From contig JAQJVL010000279.1 of NCBI GenBank assembly GCA_035578905.1, positions 1 to 64,000 on the forward strand: a stretch of 64,000 bases of DNA. The letters run 5' to 3'. The position numbers and the translations under genes are program-made. The notes below the pieces were generated by a model. The model was given only the letters and a program-made list of their open reading frames with translations, did not search any database and had not been told where the DNA came from. Shown here in pieces: positions 1-9,926 of the stretch; position 1 is the stretch's first letter, and each line of letters opens with the position of its first letter. Origin of the DNA: Stictocephala bisonia. Lineage: Eukaryota; Arthropoda; Insecta; Hemiptera; Membracidae.

Positions 1-59
1 GACGGTCTCTTGAGGAGAGCTATACATTGTGCCTGCAGTCGACGGTCTCTTGAGGAGAG
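1..59. repeat. Direct repeat, 40-bp spacing
   Basis: The 19-base string gacggtctcttgaggagag occurs at 1-19 and again at 41-59. This gives a 40-bp period and suggests the right edge of a tandem array that continues to the left of the window. Only two copies are visible, so the array itself is inferred. Confidence 0.5.
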
Positions 60-388
60 AATATTTACTGTTCACCATACTATATTCCATTAACATAATA
101 GACGAAGATCTTGTATATTAAAATAAAAACCCACACACCTCACTCTTCTTTGTGTTCTTGTAACAACTAATAAAAACACTCAAATTAATTCATTTTTGTT
201 AAATTATTTTTTTAAATCCTTCACCCCACAATTTATTATAATACGGGATATATACATCCCACTGTACGTATATGGGTGTGGGAGAGCCATCACCATTGTA
301 CGTGCCATCTTTATGCGAGTATGTGACCGTTAGTCCAAAGTCATCAGGACTCTGAACCTGGGTTAGAGTAAGCCCAGGTTCGAATCCA
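60..388. other. AT-rich flank with a tRNA-like or SINE-like relic at its right edge
   Basis: No gene is visible. At 357-381 a hairpin with a 7-bp stem (acctggg/cccaggt) is followed by ggttcgaatcc, a perfect RNA polymerase III B-box. I see no convincing A-box upstream, so this is at most a degenerate tRNA or SINE tail. The 83-bp array begins directly after it. A single stretch near 263-302 (cactgtacgt, then gggtgtggg, then cattgtacgtg) resembles the 29-bp unit of the array at 37756-39567. Confidence 0.35.
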
Positions 389-1900
389 GCCTGGCCTGGA
401 CGTATTTTTATTATTGATGTTTACTTTGCAGTATACTAGTTCGCCCTTACTCTGCCTGAATGTTCCCCGCCGGCCTGGCCTGGACGTATTTATCATTGAT
501 GTTTACTTTGCTGTATACTAGTTCGCCCCTTACTCTGCCTGAATGTTCCCCGCCGGCCTGGCCTGGACGTATTTATCATTGATGTTTACTTTGCAGTATA
601 CTAGTTCGCCCCTTACTCTGCCTGAATGTTCCCCGCCGGCCTGGCCTGGACGTATTTATCATTGATGTTTACTTTGCAGTATACTAGTTCGCCCCTTACT
701 CTGCCTGAATGTTCCCCGCCGGCCTGGCCTGGACGTATTTATCATTGATGTTTACTTTGCAGTATACTAGTTCGCCCCTTACTCTGCCTGAATGTTCTCC
801 GCCGGCCTGGCCTGGACGTATTTATCATTGATGTTTACTTTGCAGTATACTAGTTCGCCCCTTACTCTGCCTGAATGTTCCCCGCCGGCCTGGCCTGGAC
901 GTATTTATCATTGATGTTTACTTTGCAGTATACTAGTTCGCCCCTTACTCTGCCTGAATGTTCCCCGCCGGCCTGGCCTGGACGTATTTATCATTGATGT
1001 TTACTTTGCAGTATACTAGTTCGCCCCTTACTCTGCCTGAATGTTCCCCGCCGGCCTGGCCTGGACGTATTTATCATTGATGTTTACTTTGCAGTATACT
1101 AGTTCACCCCTTAGTCTGCCTGAATGTTCCCCGCCGGCCTGGCCTGGACGTATTTATCATTGATGTTTACTTTGCAGTATACTAGTTCACCCCTTACTCT
1201 GCCTGAATGTTCTCCGCCGGCCTGGCCTGGACGTATTTATAATTGATGTTTACTTTGCAGTATACTAGTTCATCCCTTACTCTGCCTGAATGTTCTCCGC
1301 CGGCCTGGCCTGGACGTATTTATTATTGATGTTTACTTTGCAGTATACTAGTTCGCCCCTTACTCTGCCTGAATGTTCTCCGCCGGCCTGGCCTGGACGT
1401 ATTTATCATTGATGTTTACTTTGCAGTATACTAGTTCGCCCCTTACTCTGCCTGAATGTTCCCCGCCGGCCTGGCCTGGACGTATTTATCATTGATGTTT
1501 ACTTTGCAGTATACTAGTTCGCCCCTTACTCTGCCTGAATGTTCCCCGCCGGCCTGGCCTGGACGTATTTATCATTGATGTTTACTTTGCAGTATACTAG
1601 TTCGCCCCTTACTCTGCCTGAATGTTCCCCGCCGGCCTGGCCTGGACGTATTTATCATTGATGTTTACTTTGCAGTATACTAGTTCGCCCCTTACTCTGC
1701 CTGAATGTTCCCCGCCGGCCTGGCCTGGACGTATTTATCATTGATGTTTACTTTGCAGTATACTAGTTCGCCCCTTACTCTGCCTGAATGTTCCCCGCCG
1801 GCCTGGCCTGGACGTATTTATCATTGATGTTTACTTTGCAGTATACTAGTTCGCCCCTTACTCTGCCTGAATGTTCCCCGCCGGCCTGGCCTGGACGTAT
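389..1900. repeat. 83-bp minisatellite, left segment (about 18 copies)
   Basis: The 83-bp unit contains cctggcctggacgtattta, then a tttactttgcagtatactag core, then tctgcctgaatgttccccgc. The period is exactly 83: successive gacgtattt motifs start at 566 and 649. Copies differ at a few positions only (cag/ctg, cgccc/caccc, cccc/ctcc). The array is cut in mid-unit at 1900 by the LTR element and resumes at 8784. Confidence 0.97.
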
Positions 1901-2766
1901 TGTGACGTTTTTATCGTCCTAATTTATAAATAATTAATCACTATGTGGGTTTTACAAATAAGCAACACGATATACTAAACAATTACTGAATTTATTGAAT
2001 ATCTAAAATTAACTTATTATAATTAAATGGATTATTTCCTTAACTTTAACTATTGTGAAGAGTACAATTTACTATTAGGCCTACTTTTACAGTTAAACTA
2101 ATTTAAATTTACAATCTTAGATGGCATCAATAATTACAACTACTAATTAATTGCAAAGTGACTTTACTAAATTCCTTTCTTTTAATTACAATTCCTAGCT
2201 CTATAAAGTGGCTTTCCTAGATTCTCTACTATTATTTACAATTACTAACTATAAAGTGACTCTACTAGATTCCCTACTACCTACAGTCCAATGCTAACAG
2301 TTCACTCGCAGTTTCTTCAGTGTCCCTTCAGAAGTCGTCCACAAGTACCGCACTGCTCCTTCGTTGATCCCCACAACGAACCACTCACCGGTAACTTCTC
2401 CGTAGACCACTTCACTATACTCGGACACTTCACGCTCACTGCAGAACTGTCGCCGCAAACACCCGGGCTGTAGGCTCTAGACTCACTGACTGACTGACTG
2501 ACTGACTAGCGCTGGTATCCGGGCCGTATATATCACCTGCAGGTCTCCATCTAGAAGCTTCTTGAATTCCCCTGCGTCCGAAGTTCCATGACAGAGCTGG
2601 CTCGTCAACCCAGAAGATTCTAGAAGTCCAGTGAAGAAGTAAAGGGGCGTTCATGCGTAAGCCATTGTGCCCCAAAGGTTGTAAACAAGCAGGGCAGGTG
2701 GTCAGCGACCCATCCATTACTTCCGCATCACCGGTTCCCAGGATGGAGACCACTCTGAATGTCACA
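1901..2766 (-). repeat. 3' LTR of the Ty3/Gypsy element
   Basis: This copy is 866 bp with short inverted termini TGTGAC/GTCACA. It holds a (CTGA)n tract around 2489-2512 and a tatata element at about 2527-2532 that could be a core promoter in the matching 5' LTR. It differs from the other LTR at four sites seen by eye: one C/T change, one G/A in the cactcgcag region, one C/A after ggtat, and one A/G after gtgaag. Confidence 0.95.
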
Positions 2767-2779
2767 CTGCCCCCTCCTT
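2767..2779 (-). promoter_or_regulatory. Polypurine tract for plus-strand priming
   Basis: Read on the minus strand the sequence is aaggagggggcag, directly abutting the first base of the 3' LTR. This is the usual position and composition of a polypurine tract. The pol stop codon (2778-2780) touches it, so the coding region runs right up to the priming site. Confidence 0.85.
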
Positions 2780-5086
2780 AAGGCTGATCGTCCCGATCAG
2801 CTTCCGCTCCATGGTACGGTGCTAGGCGATCAAGGTGGACCACAAGCATCTTGCCTCTTGGGTGTCTTTGAATCCTGTAGACCACTCGTTGATTCGTGTC
2901 ACTACCCGATAAGGTCCTTGCCAATCCTGTTGAAATTTCGGGCATCTCCCCTTCTTCCGGATGGGACTGTAGAGCCACACCAGGTCGTTCACCTGGAATC
3001 CAGTGGAATTGGCTTGCCGGTCGTAGCGAGCTTTCATTTTGTCACTGGCCATTTTTAGGTGCTGACGAGCGAACTCGTGAGTGTCGTGTAGGTGGTCGAC
3101 GAGCTCGCAGGCGTAGTCCGTTGCGGGCTGCTTTGCGTCAGGTGGTAGGCCGAACATGAGGTCACTAGGCAGCCGCAGCTCCCTTCCGAAGATCATCCTC
3201 GCTGGGGTGAAACCCGTAGTATCGTGGACCGAAGATCTGTACGCCAGGAGGAAAATGGGCACCTTCCGATCCCAATCCCGCTGATTGGTGGACACAACTT
3301 TCCTGAGGTGTCCAACGAGTGTCTTTATGTATCTCTCGACCATCCCATCAGATTGCGGATGAAGCGCAGTGGTCCGTGTCTTGTGCACTCCGAGACGCTG
3401 AAGCACCTCCTTCATCAACAAGGATCCGAAGTTCGTCCCTTGGTCGCTGTGCAGCTCACGTGGCACTCCATACCGACAGATGAATTCGTTCACCAAGCAC
3501 CCAGCCACTGTTGCTGCTTCTTGATTTGGTATGGCGTATACTTCTGGCCATTTCGTAAAGTAGTCCATGACCACCAGGAGATATTTATTTCCTGCATCTG
3601 ACATGGGAAATGGACCGGCGATGTCGATGGCGATCCTCTCGAAGGGTGCCCCAACGTTGTACTGTTGCATTCTGCCTCGACTTCTTGTTTGTGGCCCTCG
3701 GCTTCCAGTACAGATATCACATTGGCGGCACCACTTCTCTACATCAGCTCTCAAGTTCAACCAGTAGAACCGCTGACGTAGCTTGTCCACCGTTCTGTTG
3801 ACACCTAAGTGCCCACCAGATGCTCCATTGTGGATCTCCTCCAGCACTTCCTTTCTTTTACTTCTGGGGAGCACAATCTGTTCAATCTGCTTCCTACCAT
3901 TAGGGGCCTCCCAGATTCTTATAAGCACTCCGTTCTTAACCTTCATTGAGTCCCACTGTGCCCAGTAGCTCTTATACACATGGTTCCTAGCTGCAATGTC
4001 TTCCCAGCTAGGACGAGCCCCCGATTCCTTCTCCCGCAGCAGTGGTCCAACCTCACTATCCTCAAGCTGTTCTTTACGGAGGTCCTCCGGCTCCCATCCA
4101 CTAGCTGGCTCCAAAGAGACACAACGCACTTCCACGGACGGATTCCTTTCTTCTACCTTGGAGCAGTGCTTACAACCCTCTGGGCAAGGTCGGCGAGACA
4201 GGGCGTCGGCATTGGAATGGTTTCTCCCTCGTCGGTGTTCAGAGGTGAAGTTGTATTCTTGAAGACGCTGCACCCATCGAGCTGTCTGTCCCTCCAGGTT
4301 CTTGAAGTTCATTAGCCAAGTCAGGGCAGAATGGTCGGTCCTTAAATGGAAAGGCTGTCCATAGAGGTACTTGTGAAAGTGCTCTAATGACTTCACGACT
4401 GCAAGTAGCTCTCTTCTGGTGACGCAATAATTCCTCTCTGCTTTGGATAGCGTTCTGCTGAAGTAAGCTATTACAGCTTCATGGTCGCCCTGAACTTGGG
4501 AGAGAACTGCCCCTATACCTACATCGCTGGCGTCCGTGTCCACAATGAATTTCTCTCCAAACCGTGGGAACCCTAAGATTGGAGCGCTGCAAAGAGAAGT
4601 TTTAAGCGTCTCAAAAGCCTCACTAGCCTCCGGAGTCCACTCAAACTTACGCTGCTCTTCGGTGAGCTTGGTCAGTGGCTTAGCAATATCAGCATAGCCC
4701 TTCACGAAGCGGCGGTAGTAGGTGCACAGTCCAAGAAAACTCCTCACCTCATGTTTGTTACGTGGGACAGGCCACTCCTTCACGGTGCTAATCTTCTCCG
4801 GGTCCACAGTCACTCCTTCGGATGACACTACGTGTCCAAGATAGTTAACCTTATTCTTGAAAAGATTACATTTTTTTAGGTTTAACTTCAGGTTGGAAGA
4901 ACGAAGCCTCTTAAAAACTTTCTCCAGATTCTGAAGATGGTCGTTAAACGTCTTCCCTATGACTATGATGTCGTCCAGATACACTAGACAAGTTTCCCAA
5001 GTCAGTCCCGTAGCACATTTTCCATGAGTCTCTCGAAGGTAGCTGGAGCATTGCAGAGTCCAAAGGGCATCACCGTGAACTGCCAA
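2778..5086 (-). pseudogene. pol: pol, 3' part: end of reverse transcriptase, RNase H, integrase
   Basis: This is the downstream part of the polyprotein, open over 754 codons from 5086 to 2822. Counting from the first residue of that frame, YLDD at 36-39 is the reverse transcriptase active site. RNase H follows with D183 (VDTDAS), E226 (RREL) and D251 (RTDHS). Integrase has an HHCC zinc motif (H419, H426, C456, C459) and catalytic D488, D548 and E584 with D,D-35-E spacing, then a GPY motif at 724. Near 2889-2892 one base appears to be missing, and the frame leaves the family reading about 15 codons after GPY. The remaining C-terminal residues continue in another frame to a stop at 2778-2780, just before the polypurine tract. 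The break joining it to the upstream part lies near 5009-5013. Confidence 0.92.
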
Positions 5087-6405
5087 AGTCCGTTTCCATT
5101 CCCTATGGAAAACGCTGTTTTCTCTTTGTCCTCCGGAGCTATCTCCACCTGCCAGTACCCGCTCTTCAAGTCCAGGGTCGAGAAGAACTTACAGCCTCCG
5201 AGAGCATCCAGAGTGTCGTCAATCCGGGGCAAGGGATAACTGTCTTTCTTCGTAACATTGTTCAGTAGACGGTAATCCACGCAGAACCTGGAAGTCCCAT
5301 CCTTCTTCTTTACTAGTACTACCGGCGAAGTCCACGGGCTGCTGGAGGGCTCAATCACTCCATCTTGCTCCATTTCTTTTATTTTTCGCTCTGCCTCTTC
5401 TCTCTTCGCCCAGGGTAGTCTCCTAGGTATTTGACGGATTGGTCTAGCGTCCCCAACACCAATTTTATGTTGGACCACAGTTGTCCTACCTTTTGGCCCC
5501 GTAGCAGTTTCAAACACATCTTGATACTCTGTTATTAACCTAGCGACTTGCTTCGTTTGATCCAATGCCATTCCCCTGCATGCATCTCTTACAAACTCCG
5601 CTATGTCTTCTGGAAGGTTTTTATGGTCTGAAGAGATATTCCTATAAGCTCGTGAAACAGAAGAAACCGGAGAACAGTTACCTAGGAGCCTACCTTGTTT
5701 CAATGCAACAGGATGGTCATTCAAATTCATTATGCGGACTGGAACTTCCTTAGAAGATTTGAACAGTGTTTTCGCAACAAGTACCCCACGTCCAAGTTCC
5801 TCTTCATTTATAACTGGGTCCAACATTAAGTTCTGGCCTTCCGGAATAGTCTTGTCCATTTCTGCTCTGACGATCTTCTGAGTTCGAGGTGGCAGAGTGG
5901 CGTCCTTCAACAAGCGCACCCAAGAAGATAAATTCTTCCTGCGCTGAAGAGCAACTTCCTCTCCCCCAATGGTCGTCACTCCTTTCCTGAGGTCTAACTG
6001 TAAGCCAAGTTTCGTCATCATGTCCATGCCGAGTATGACGTCCTCCTCAATGTCAGCTACAAGAGCGCGATGCTCAAGACATGCACCCCCGATGCAGAAG
6101 GTGGCAACTGTCTCCCCGCGGACGCTGGCAAAGTCCCCAGTCGCAGTCTTCACTGTCCAGGTCGTCGGAGATATTTTCATTGAGGAAGGACAAATATCTT
6201 CATTCAATATCGTCATCGTTGCACCAGTGTCCAGCAAAAGGCTTCTGGGCTCCCCGTTTACCAATCCGTCTATGTAAAGGCTGTTGGTCTGACCTGACAA
6301 AGATGCTACGATGATGCTCTTAGCTGGGGCCTCAAGTTGCTGGGTTGACAGTTGCCCCTTCCCATCAACCCTTTTTAGTTTTCCTGCCTCTGCCCCCGAG
6401 AGGCT
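5002..6405 (-). pseudogene. pol: pol, 5' part: aspartic protease and reverse transcriptase fingers/palm
   Basis: The frame is open from 6405, overlaps the end of gag in the -1 phase, and stops at 5002. DTGA, 24-27 residues after position 6300, is the retropepsin-type active site. ILGMDM farther on fits the hydrophobic segment that follows the flap. The reverse transcriptase starts about residue 290 (PSSSPWTSPVVLVKKKDG) and includes FCVDYR, the metal-binding FSTLDLKSGYWQ motif and MPFGLCNAPATFERLM. About ten residues later the frame ends at a stop because one base has been lost from a short run near 5009-5013. The catalytic YLDD follows in another frame. No ATG is needed if Pol is made by frameshifting from gag. 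Confidence 0.92.
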
Positions 6406-7784
6406 TTACTCGGGCATTTACTTCGGGGATGGCCTAACTCTCCACACCCCCAACAGCGAATCTCCTTCTTCCGGTCCCTCAGGGCATCAAGCACTTTTCT
6501 TACGATGTCTTCTATCTTCATAGGTTCTTCTTCCTCTGCGTAGACTCCTCGCAGACGTGCCTGGCCCCGGACGGATTGCTTTACGGCCTCAAACTCTAAG
6601 GCTTGCGTCAGGGCCTCGTTTAAAGTGTTAGGCCGGGCCAACTTTACAGCCTGCTGCGTCTCAGCATCCCGCAGCCCATCGAGGAACCTTTCAATGGATA
6701 GGCTCTCGTAAACAGCTTCGTCCACTGTGGGATAAGCACCCCTCACTAATCGTGCGATGTCAGCTTCGAATTCTTGAAGACTCTCATTGGACTTCTGGTG
6801 ACGACTCCTGAGCTGAGATCTGTAGACCAGTTCCATGTGTTTATGTCCGAACCGCATTTCCAACCGTCTAATCAAATCTTCGTAATTCTGTCGCTCAGCA
6901 GGTGGAACGGTTTGCAGTACGCTCAGAGCTTCTCCACGAAGTGAAAGGCACAACATGGACGCCTTCGCTGATGATGGCCAATTGTAGACAGCAGCGGCAG
7001 TCTCAAACAAAGTAATAAAATCTTCCCAGGACATCTTTCCGTCGAAGGTTGGCAAACTTGCGTTATTTACGGGTGGACACACACTGGGCCGAGGTTTAAG
7101 GATGGGCGGTTGCTGTCCACTTCCTGAGATCCCAGGTGGTTCGTTGCAGGTTATTGACTCCTTCCTCCCCTGAACCATTTCTTCTAAAAACCTAATCCTA
7201 TCACCTAATTGCTTCGAACAGTCATCTAATTGTTTTTTAAATTCGCTCGAACAGTCATCTAATTGTTTTTTAAATTCGTTCGAACTGTCATCTGATTGTT
7301 TTTTAAATTCGTCTTCAACTTTGCAAATTTTATAATTAAATTCTGTAGCTAACTCTTCCTTCAAGGTTTTACAATTACTATTTAGTTTTTCGGTTAAGTC
7401 ATCTTTTACTTCTTTTAAGTCACTATGTAATTTATATAATTCCTCTGCATTTCCTTTTAAGTCATTTTGTAATTTCTCGACATTTCCTTTTAAGTCACTT
7501 TGTAATTCCTCTGCATTTCTTTTTAAGTCACTTTGTAATTCCTCTGCATTTCTTTTTAAGTCACCTTGTAATTTCTCGACATTTCTGGTAATCATAGACT
7601 TAAGTGAACTAGCTTCAGTTTCAAAAAGGAATGTTTCTGGATCATCCCCTGCTTCTAGCATTGCCTGCTTAAGTCTACTTACTAAAACTGATTTTGTTCC
7701 AGTATGATCTAAGTCCCTTTCTTCTAACTCCCGCTTTAAATCAGCCACTTTTAAGTCTACTAACTTAACCCCACTAGATGCCAT
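6375..7784 (-). CDS. gag: Gag polyprotein with N-terminal SAP domain and CCHC zinc knuckle
   Basis: Structural protein of the retrotransposon particle. I chose the ATG at 7784 because it has A at -3 and G at +4 and directly precedes the SAP-like motif. The longer frame adds 26 leader residues from 7862. A SAP motif (VADLKRELEERDLDHTGTK, then LVSRLKQAM) occupies roughly residues 7-41. A long predicted coiled coil follows, made of two kinds of in-frame tandem repeat: 14-residue units rich in LQSDLK and NAEEL, then 11-residue FKKQLDDCSSE units. A Gag capsid-like region follows (LPTFDGKMSWEDFITLFETA onward). A CCHC knuckle (CWGCGELGHPRSKC) lies close to the C-terminus. This frame is intact. A SAP domain in Gag is known from some insect elements but is not universal. 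Confidence 0.9.
   Translation of the reverse strand: MASSGVKLVDLKVADLKRELEERDLDHTGTKSVLVSRLKQAMLEAGDDPETFLFETEASSLKSMITRNVEKLQGDLKRNAEELQSDLKRNAEELQSDLKGNVEKLQNDLKGNAEELYKLHSDLKEVKDDLTEKLNSNCKTLKEELATEFNYKICKVEDEFKKQSDDSSNEFKKQLDDCSSEFKKQLDDCSKQLGDRIRFLEEMVQGRKESITCNEPPGISGSGQQPPILKPRPSVCPPVNNASLPTFDGKMSWEDFITLFETAAAVYNWPSSAKASMLCLSLRGEALSVLQTVPPAERQNYEDLIRRLEMRFGHKHMELVYRSQLRSRHQKSNESLQEFEADIARLVRGAYPTVDEAVYESLSIERFLDGLRDAETQQAVKLARPNTLNEALTQALEFEAVKQSVRGQARLRGVYAEEEEPMKIEDIVRKVLDALRDRKKEIRCWGCGELGHPRSKCPSKASRGQRQEN
6378..6384 (-). promoter_or_regulatory. Possible -1 frameshift site between gag and pol
   Basis: On the minus strand the heptamer ggaaaac lies immediately before the gag stop TAA (6375-6377). 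The pol frame is open across it in the -1 phase, from 6405 onwards. It is not a perfect X XXY YYZ heptamer, so slippage here is inferred from geometry only. Confidence 0.4.
7206..7600 (-). repeat. In-frame tandem repeats inside gag (33-bp and 42-bp units)
   Basis: About three copies of a 33-bp unit (aattgttttttaaattcg and flanks) lie at about 7206-7310. About four copies of a 42-bp unit (cctctgcatttctttttaag and flanks) lie at about 7430-7600. Both lengths are multiples of three, so copy number can change without breaking Gag. They encode the heptad-like coiled-coil region. Confidence 0.85.
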
Positions 7785-7897
7785 CGTCTTTGCAAAACTA
7801 CGTGTGAACAATATAGAATTACAGTAATTGAATTCAATAAACAGCTTAACAATAACTATCAATAAATAAAAATTTTAAACGTGTTGCTCAACAAATC

Positions 7898-7916
7898 AAT
7901 CCCACTTCTGACACCA
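7898..7916 (-). promoter_or_regulatory. Primer-binding site complementary to tRNA-Leu
   Basis: The plus strand reads aatcccacttctgacacca, which matches the T-arm and acceptor 3' end plus CCA of animal leucine tRNAs as I remember them. One base separates it from the LTR. This identifies the minus-strand primer as a leucine tRNA, and matching the host's own tRNA genes would settle it. Confidence 0.8.
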
Positions 7917-7917
7917 G

Positions 7918-8783
7918 TGTGACGTTTTTATCGTCCTAATTTATAAATAATTAATCACTATGTGGGTTTTACAAATAAGCAACACGATATACTAAACAAT
8001 TACTGAATTTATTGAATATCTAAAATTAACTTATTATAATTAAATGGATTATTTCCTTAACTTTAACTATTGTGAAGAGTACAATTTACTATTAGGCCTA
8101 CTTTTACAGTTAAACTAATTTAAATTTACAATCTTAGATGGTATCAATAATTACAACTACTAATTAATTGCAAAGTGACTTTACTAAATTCCTTTCTTTT
8201 AATTACAATTCCTAGCTCTATAAAGTGGCTTTCCTAGATTCTCTACTATTATTTACAATTACTAACTATAAAGTGACTCTACTAGATTCCCTACTACCTA
8301 CAGTCCAATGCTAACAGTTCACTCACAGTTTCTTCAGTGTCCCTTCAGAAGTCGTCCACAAGTACCGCACTGCTCCTTCGTTGATCCCCACAACGAACCA
8401 CTCACCGGTAACTTCTCCGTAGACCACTTCACTATACTCGGACACTTCACGCTCACTGCAGAACTGTCGCCGCAAACACCCGGGCTGTAGGCTCTAGACT
8501 CACTGACTGACTGACTGACTGACTAGCGCTGGTATCAGGGCCGTATATATCACCTGCAGGTCTCCATCTAGAAGCTTCTTGAATTCCCCTGCGTCCGAAG
8601 TTCCATGACAGAGCTGGCTCGTCAACCCAGAAGATTCTAGAAGTCCAGTGAAGAGGTAAAGGGGCGTTCATGCGTAAGCCATTGTGCCCCAAAGGTTGTA
8701 AACAAGCAGGGCAGGTGGTCAGCGACCCATCCATTACTTCCGCATCACCGGTTCCCAGGATGGAGACCACTCTGAATGTCACA
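7918..8783 (-). repeat. 5' LTR of the Ty3/Gypsy element
   Basis: This copy is 866 bp, the same length as the other LTR, with four substitutions and no indel seen. As the upstream LTR it would hold the promoter. The TATA-like tatata and the (CTGA)n tract sit at about 8544-8549 and 8506-8525. GTAT follows at 8784-8787 and pairs with GTAT at 1897-1900. Confidence 0.95.
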
Positions 8784-9926
8784 GTATTTATCATTGATGT
8801 TTACTTTGCAGTATACTAGTTCGCCCCTTACTCTGCCTGAATGTTCCCCGCCGGCCTGGCCTGGACGTATTTATCATTGATGTTTACTTTGCAGTATACT
8901 AGTTCGCCCCTTACTCTGCCTGAATGTTCCCCGCCGGCCTGGCCTGGACGTATTTATCATTGATGTTTACTTTGCTGTATACTAGTTCGCCCCTTACTCT
9001 GCCTGAATGTTCCCCGCCGGCCTGGCCTGGACGTATTTATCATTGATGTTTACTTTGCAGTATACTAGTTCGCCCCTTACTCTGCCTGAATGTTCCCCAC
9101 CGGCCTGGCCTGGACGTATTTATCATTGATGTTTACTTTGCAGTATACTAGTTCGCCCCTTACTCTGCCTGAATGTTCCCCGCCGGCCTGGCCAGCATGT
9201 ATTTATCATTGATGTTTACTTTGCAGTATACTAGTTCGCCCCTTACTCTGCCTGAATGTTCTCCGCCGGCCTGGCCTGGACGTATTTATCATTGATGTTT
9301 ACTTTGCAGTATACTAGTTCGCCCCTTACTCTGCCTGAATGTTCCCCGCCAGCCTGGCCTGGACGTATTTATTATTGATCTTTACTTTGCTGTACACTAG
9401 TTCACCCTTACTCTGCCTGAATGTTCCCCGCCAGCCTGGCCTGGACGTATTTATCATTGATGTTTACTTTGCAGTATACTAGTTCGCCCCTTACTCTGCC
9501 TGAATGTTCCCCGCCAGCCTGGCCTGGACGTATTTATCATTGATGTTTACTTTGCTGTATACTAGTTCGCCCCTTACTCTGCCTGAATGTTCCCCGCCAG
9601 CCTGGCCTGGACGTATTTATTATTGATGTTTACTTTGCTGTATACTAGTTCACCCTTACTCTGCCTGAATGTCCCCCGCCAGCCTGGCCTGGACGTATTT
9701 ATCATTGATGTTTACTTTGCTGTATACTAGTTCGCCCCTTACTCTGCCTGAATGTTCCCCGCTGGCCTGGCCTGGACGTATTTATTATTGATGTTTACTT
9801 TGCAGTGTACTAGTTCGCCTCTTACTCTGTCTGAATGTTCCCCGCCGGCCTGGCCTGGACGTATTTATCATTGATGTTTACTTTGCAGTATACTAGTTCA
9901 CCCCTCTTTCTGCCTGAATGTTCCCT
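8784..9926. repeat. 83-bp minisatellite, right segment (about 14 copies)
   Basis: Same 83-bp unit as 389-1900, resuming in mid-unit after the LTR element. Variants accumulate toward the right edge (for example gccagcctgg, ctgtacactag, cttactctgtctg), and one unit carries an altered gccagcatg junction. Array edges that are more diverged than the centre are typical of unequal exchange. Confidence 0.96.

Larger units (their letters stand above)
1901..8783 (-). mobile_element. Complete Ty3/Gypsy-type LTR retrotransposon in the minisatellite
   Basis: This 6,883-bp element is read on the minus strand. It has two 866-bp LTRs (1901-2766 and 7918-8783) that begin TGTGAC and end GTCACA. The 4-bp target duplication GTAT is present at 1897-1900 and 8784-8787. 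In minus-strand order come the 5' LTR, a tRNA-Leu-type primer-binding site, gag, pol (protease, reverse transcriptase, RNase H, integrase), a polypurine tract and the 3' LTR. No envelope gene is present. Having integrase after RNase H places it in Ty3/Gypsy. The LTRs differ at only four positions by eye, which means a recent insertion. Nevertheless pol carries two single-base frame breaks, so this copy cannot encode an intact Pol. Confidence 0.96.

Noticed and set aside
2291..2765. ORFs in both LTRs (for example MLTVHSQFLQC and the minus-strand 109-codon frame)
   Set aside because: They lie entirely within LTR sequence, occur identically in both LTRs and lack domain features.
389..9926. CRISPR-like array because of regular repeats
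   Set aside because: Units are contiguous and 83 bp long with no unique spacers; the genome is eukaryotic.
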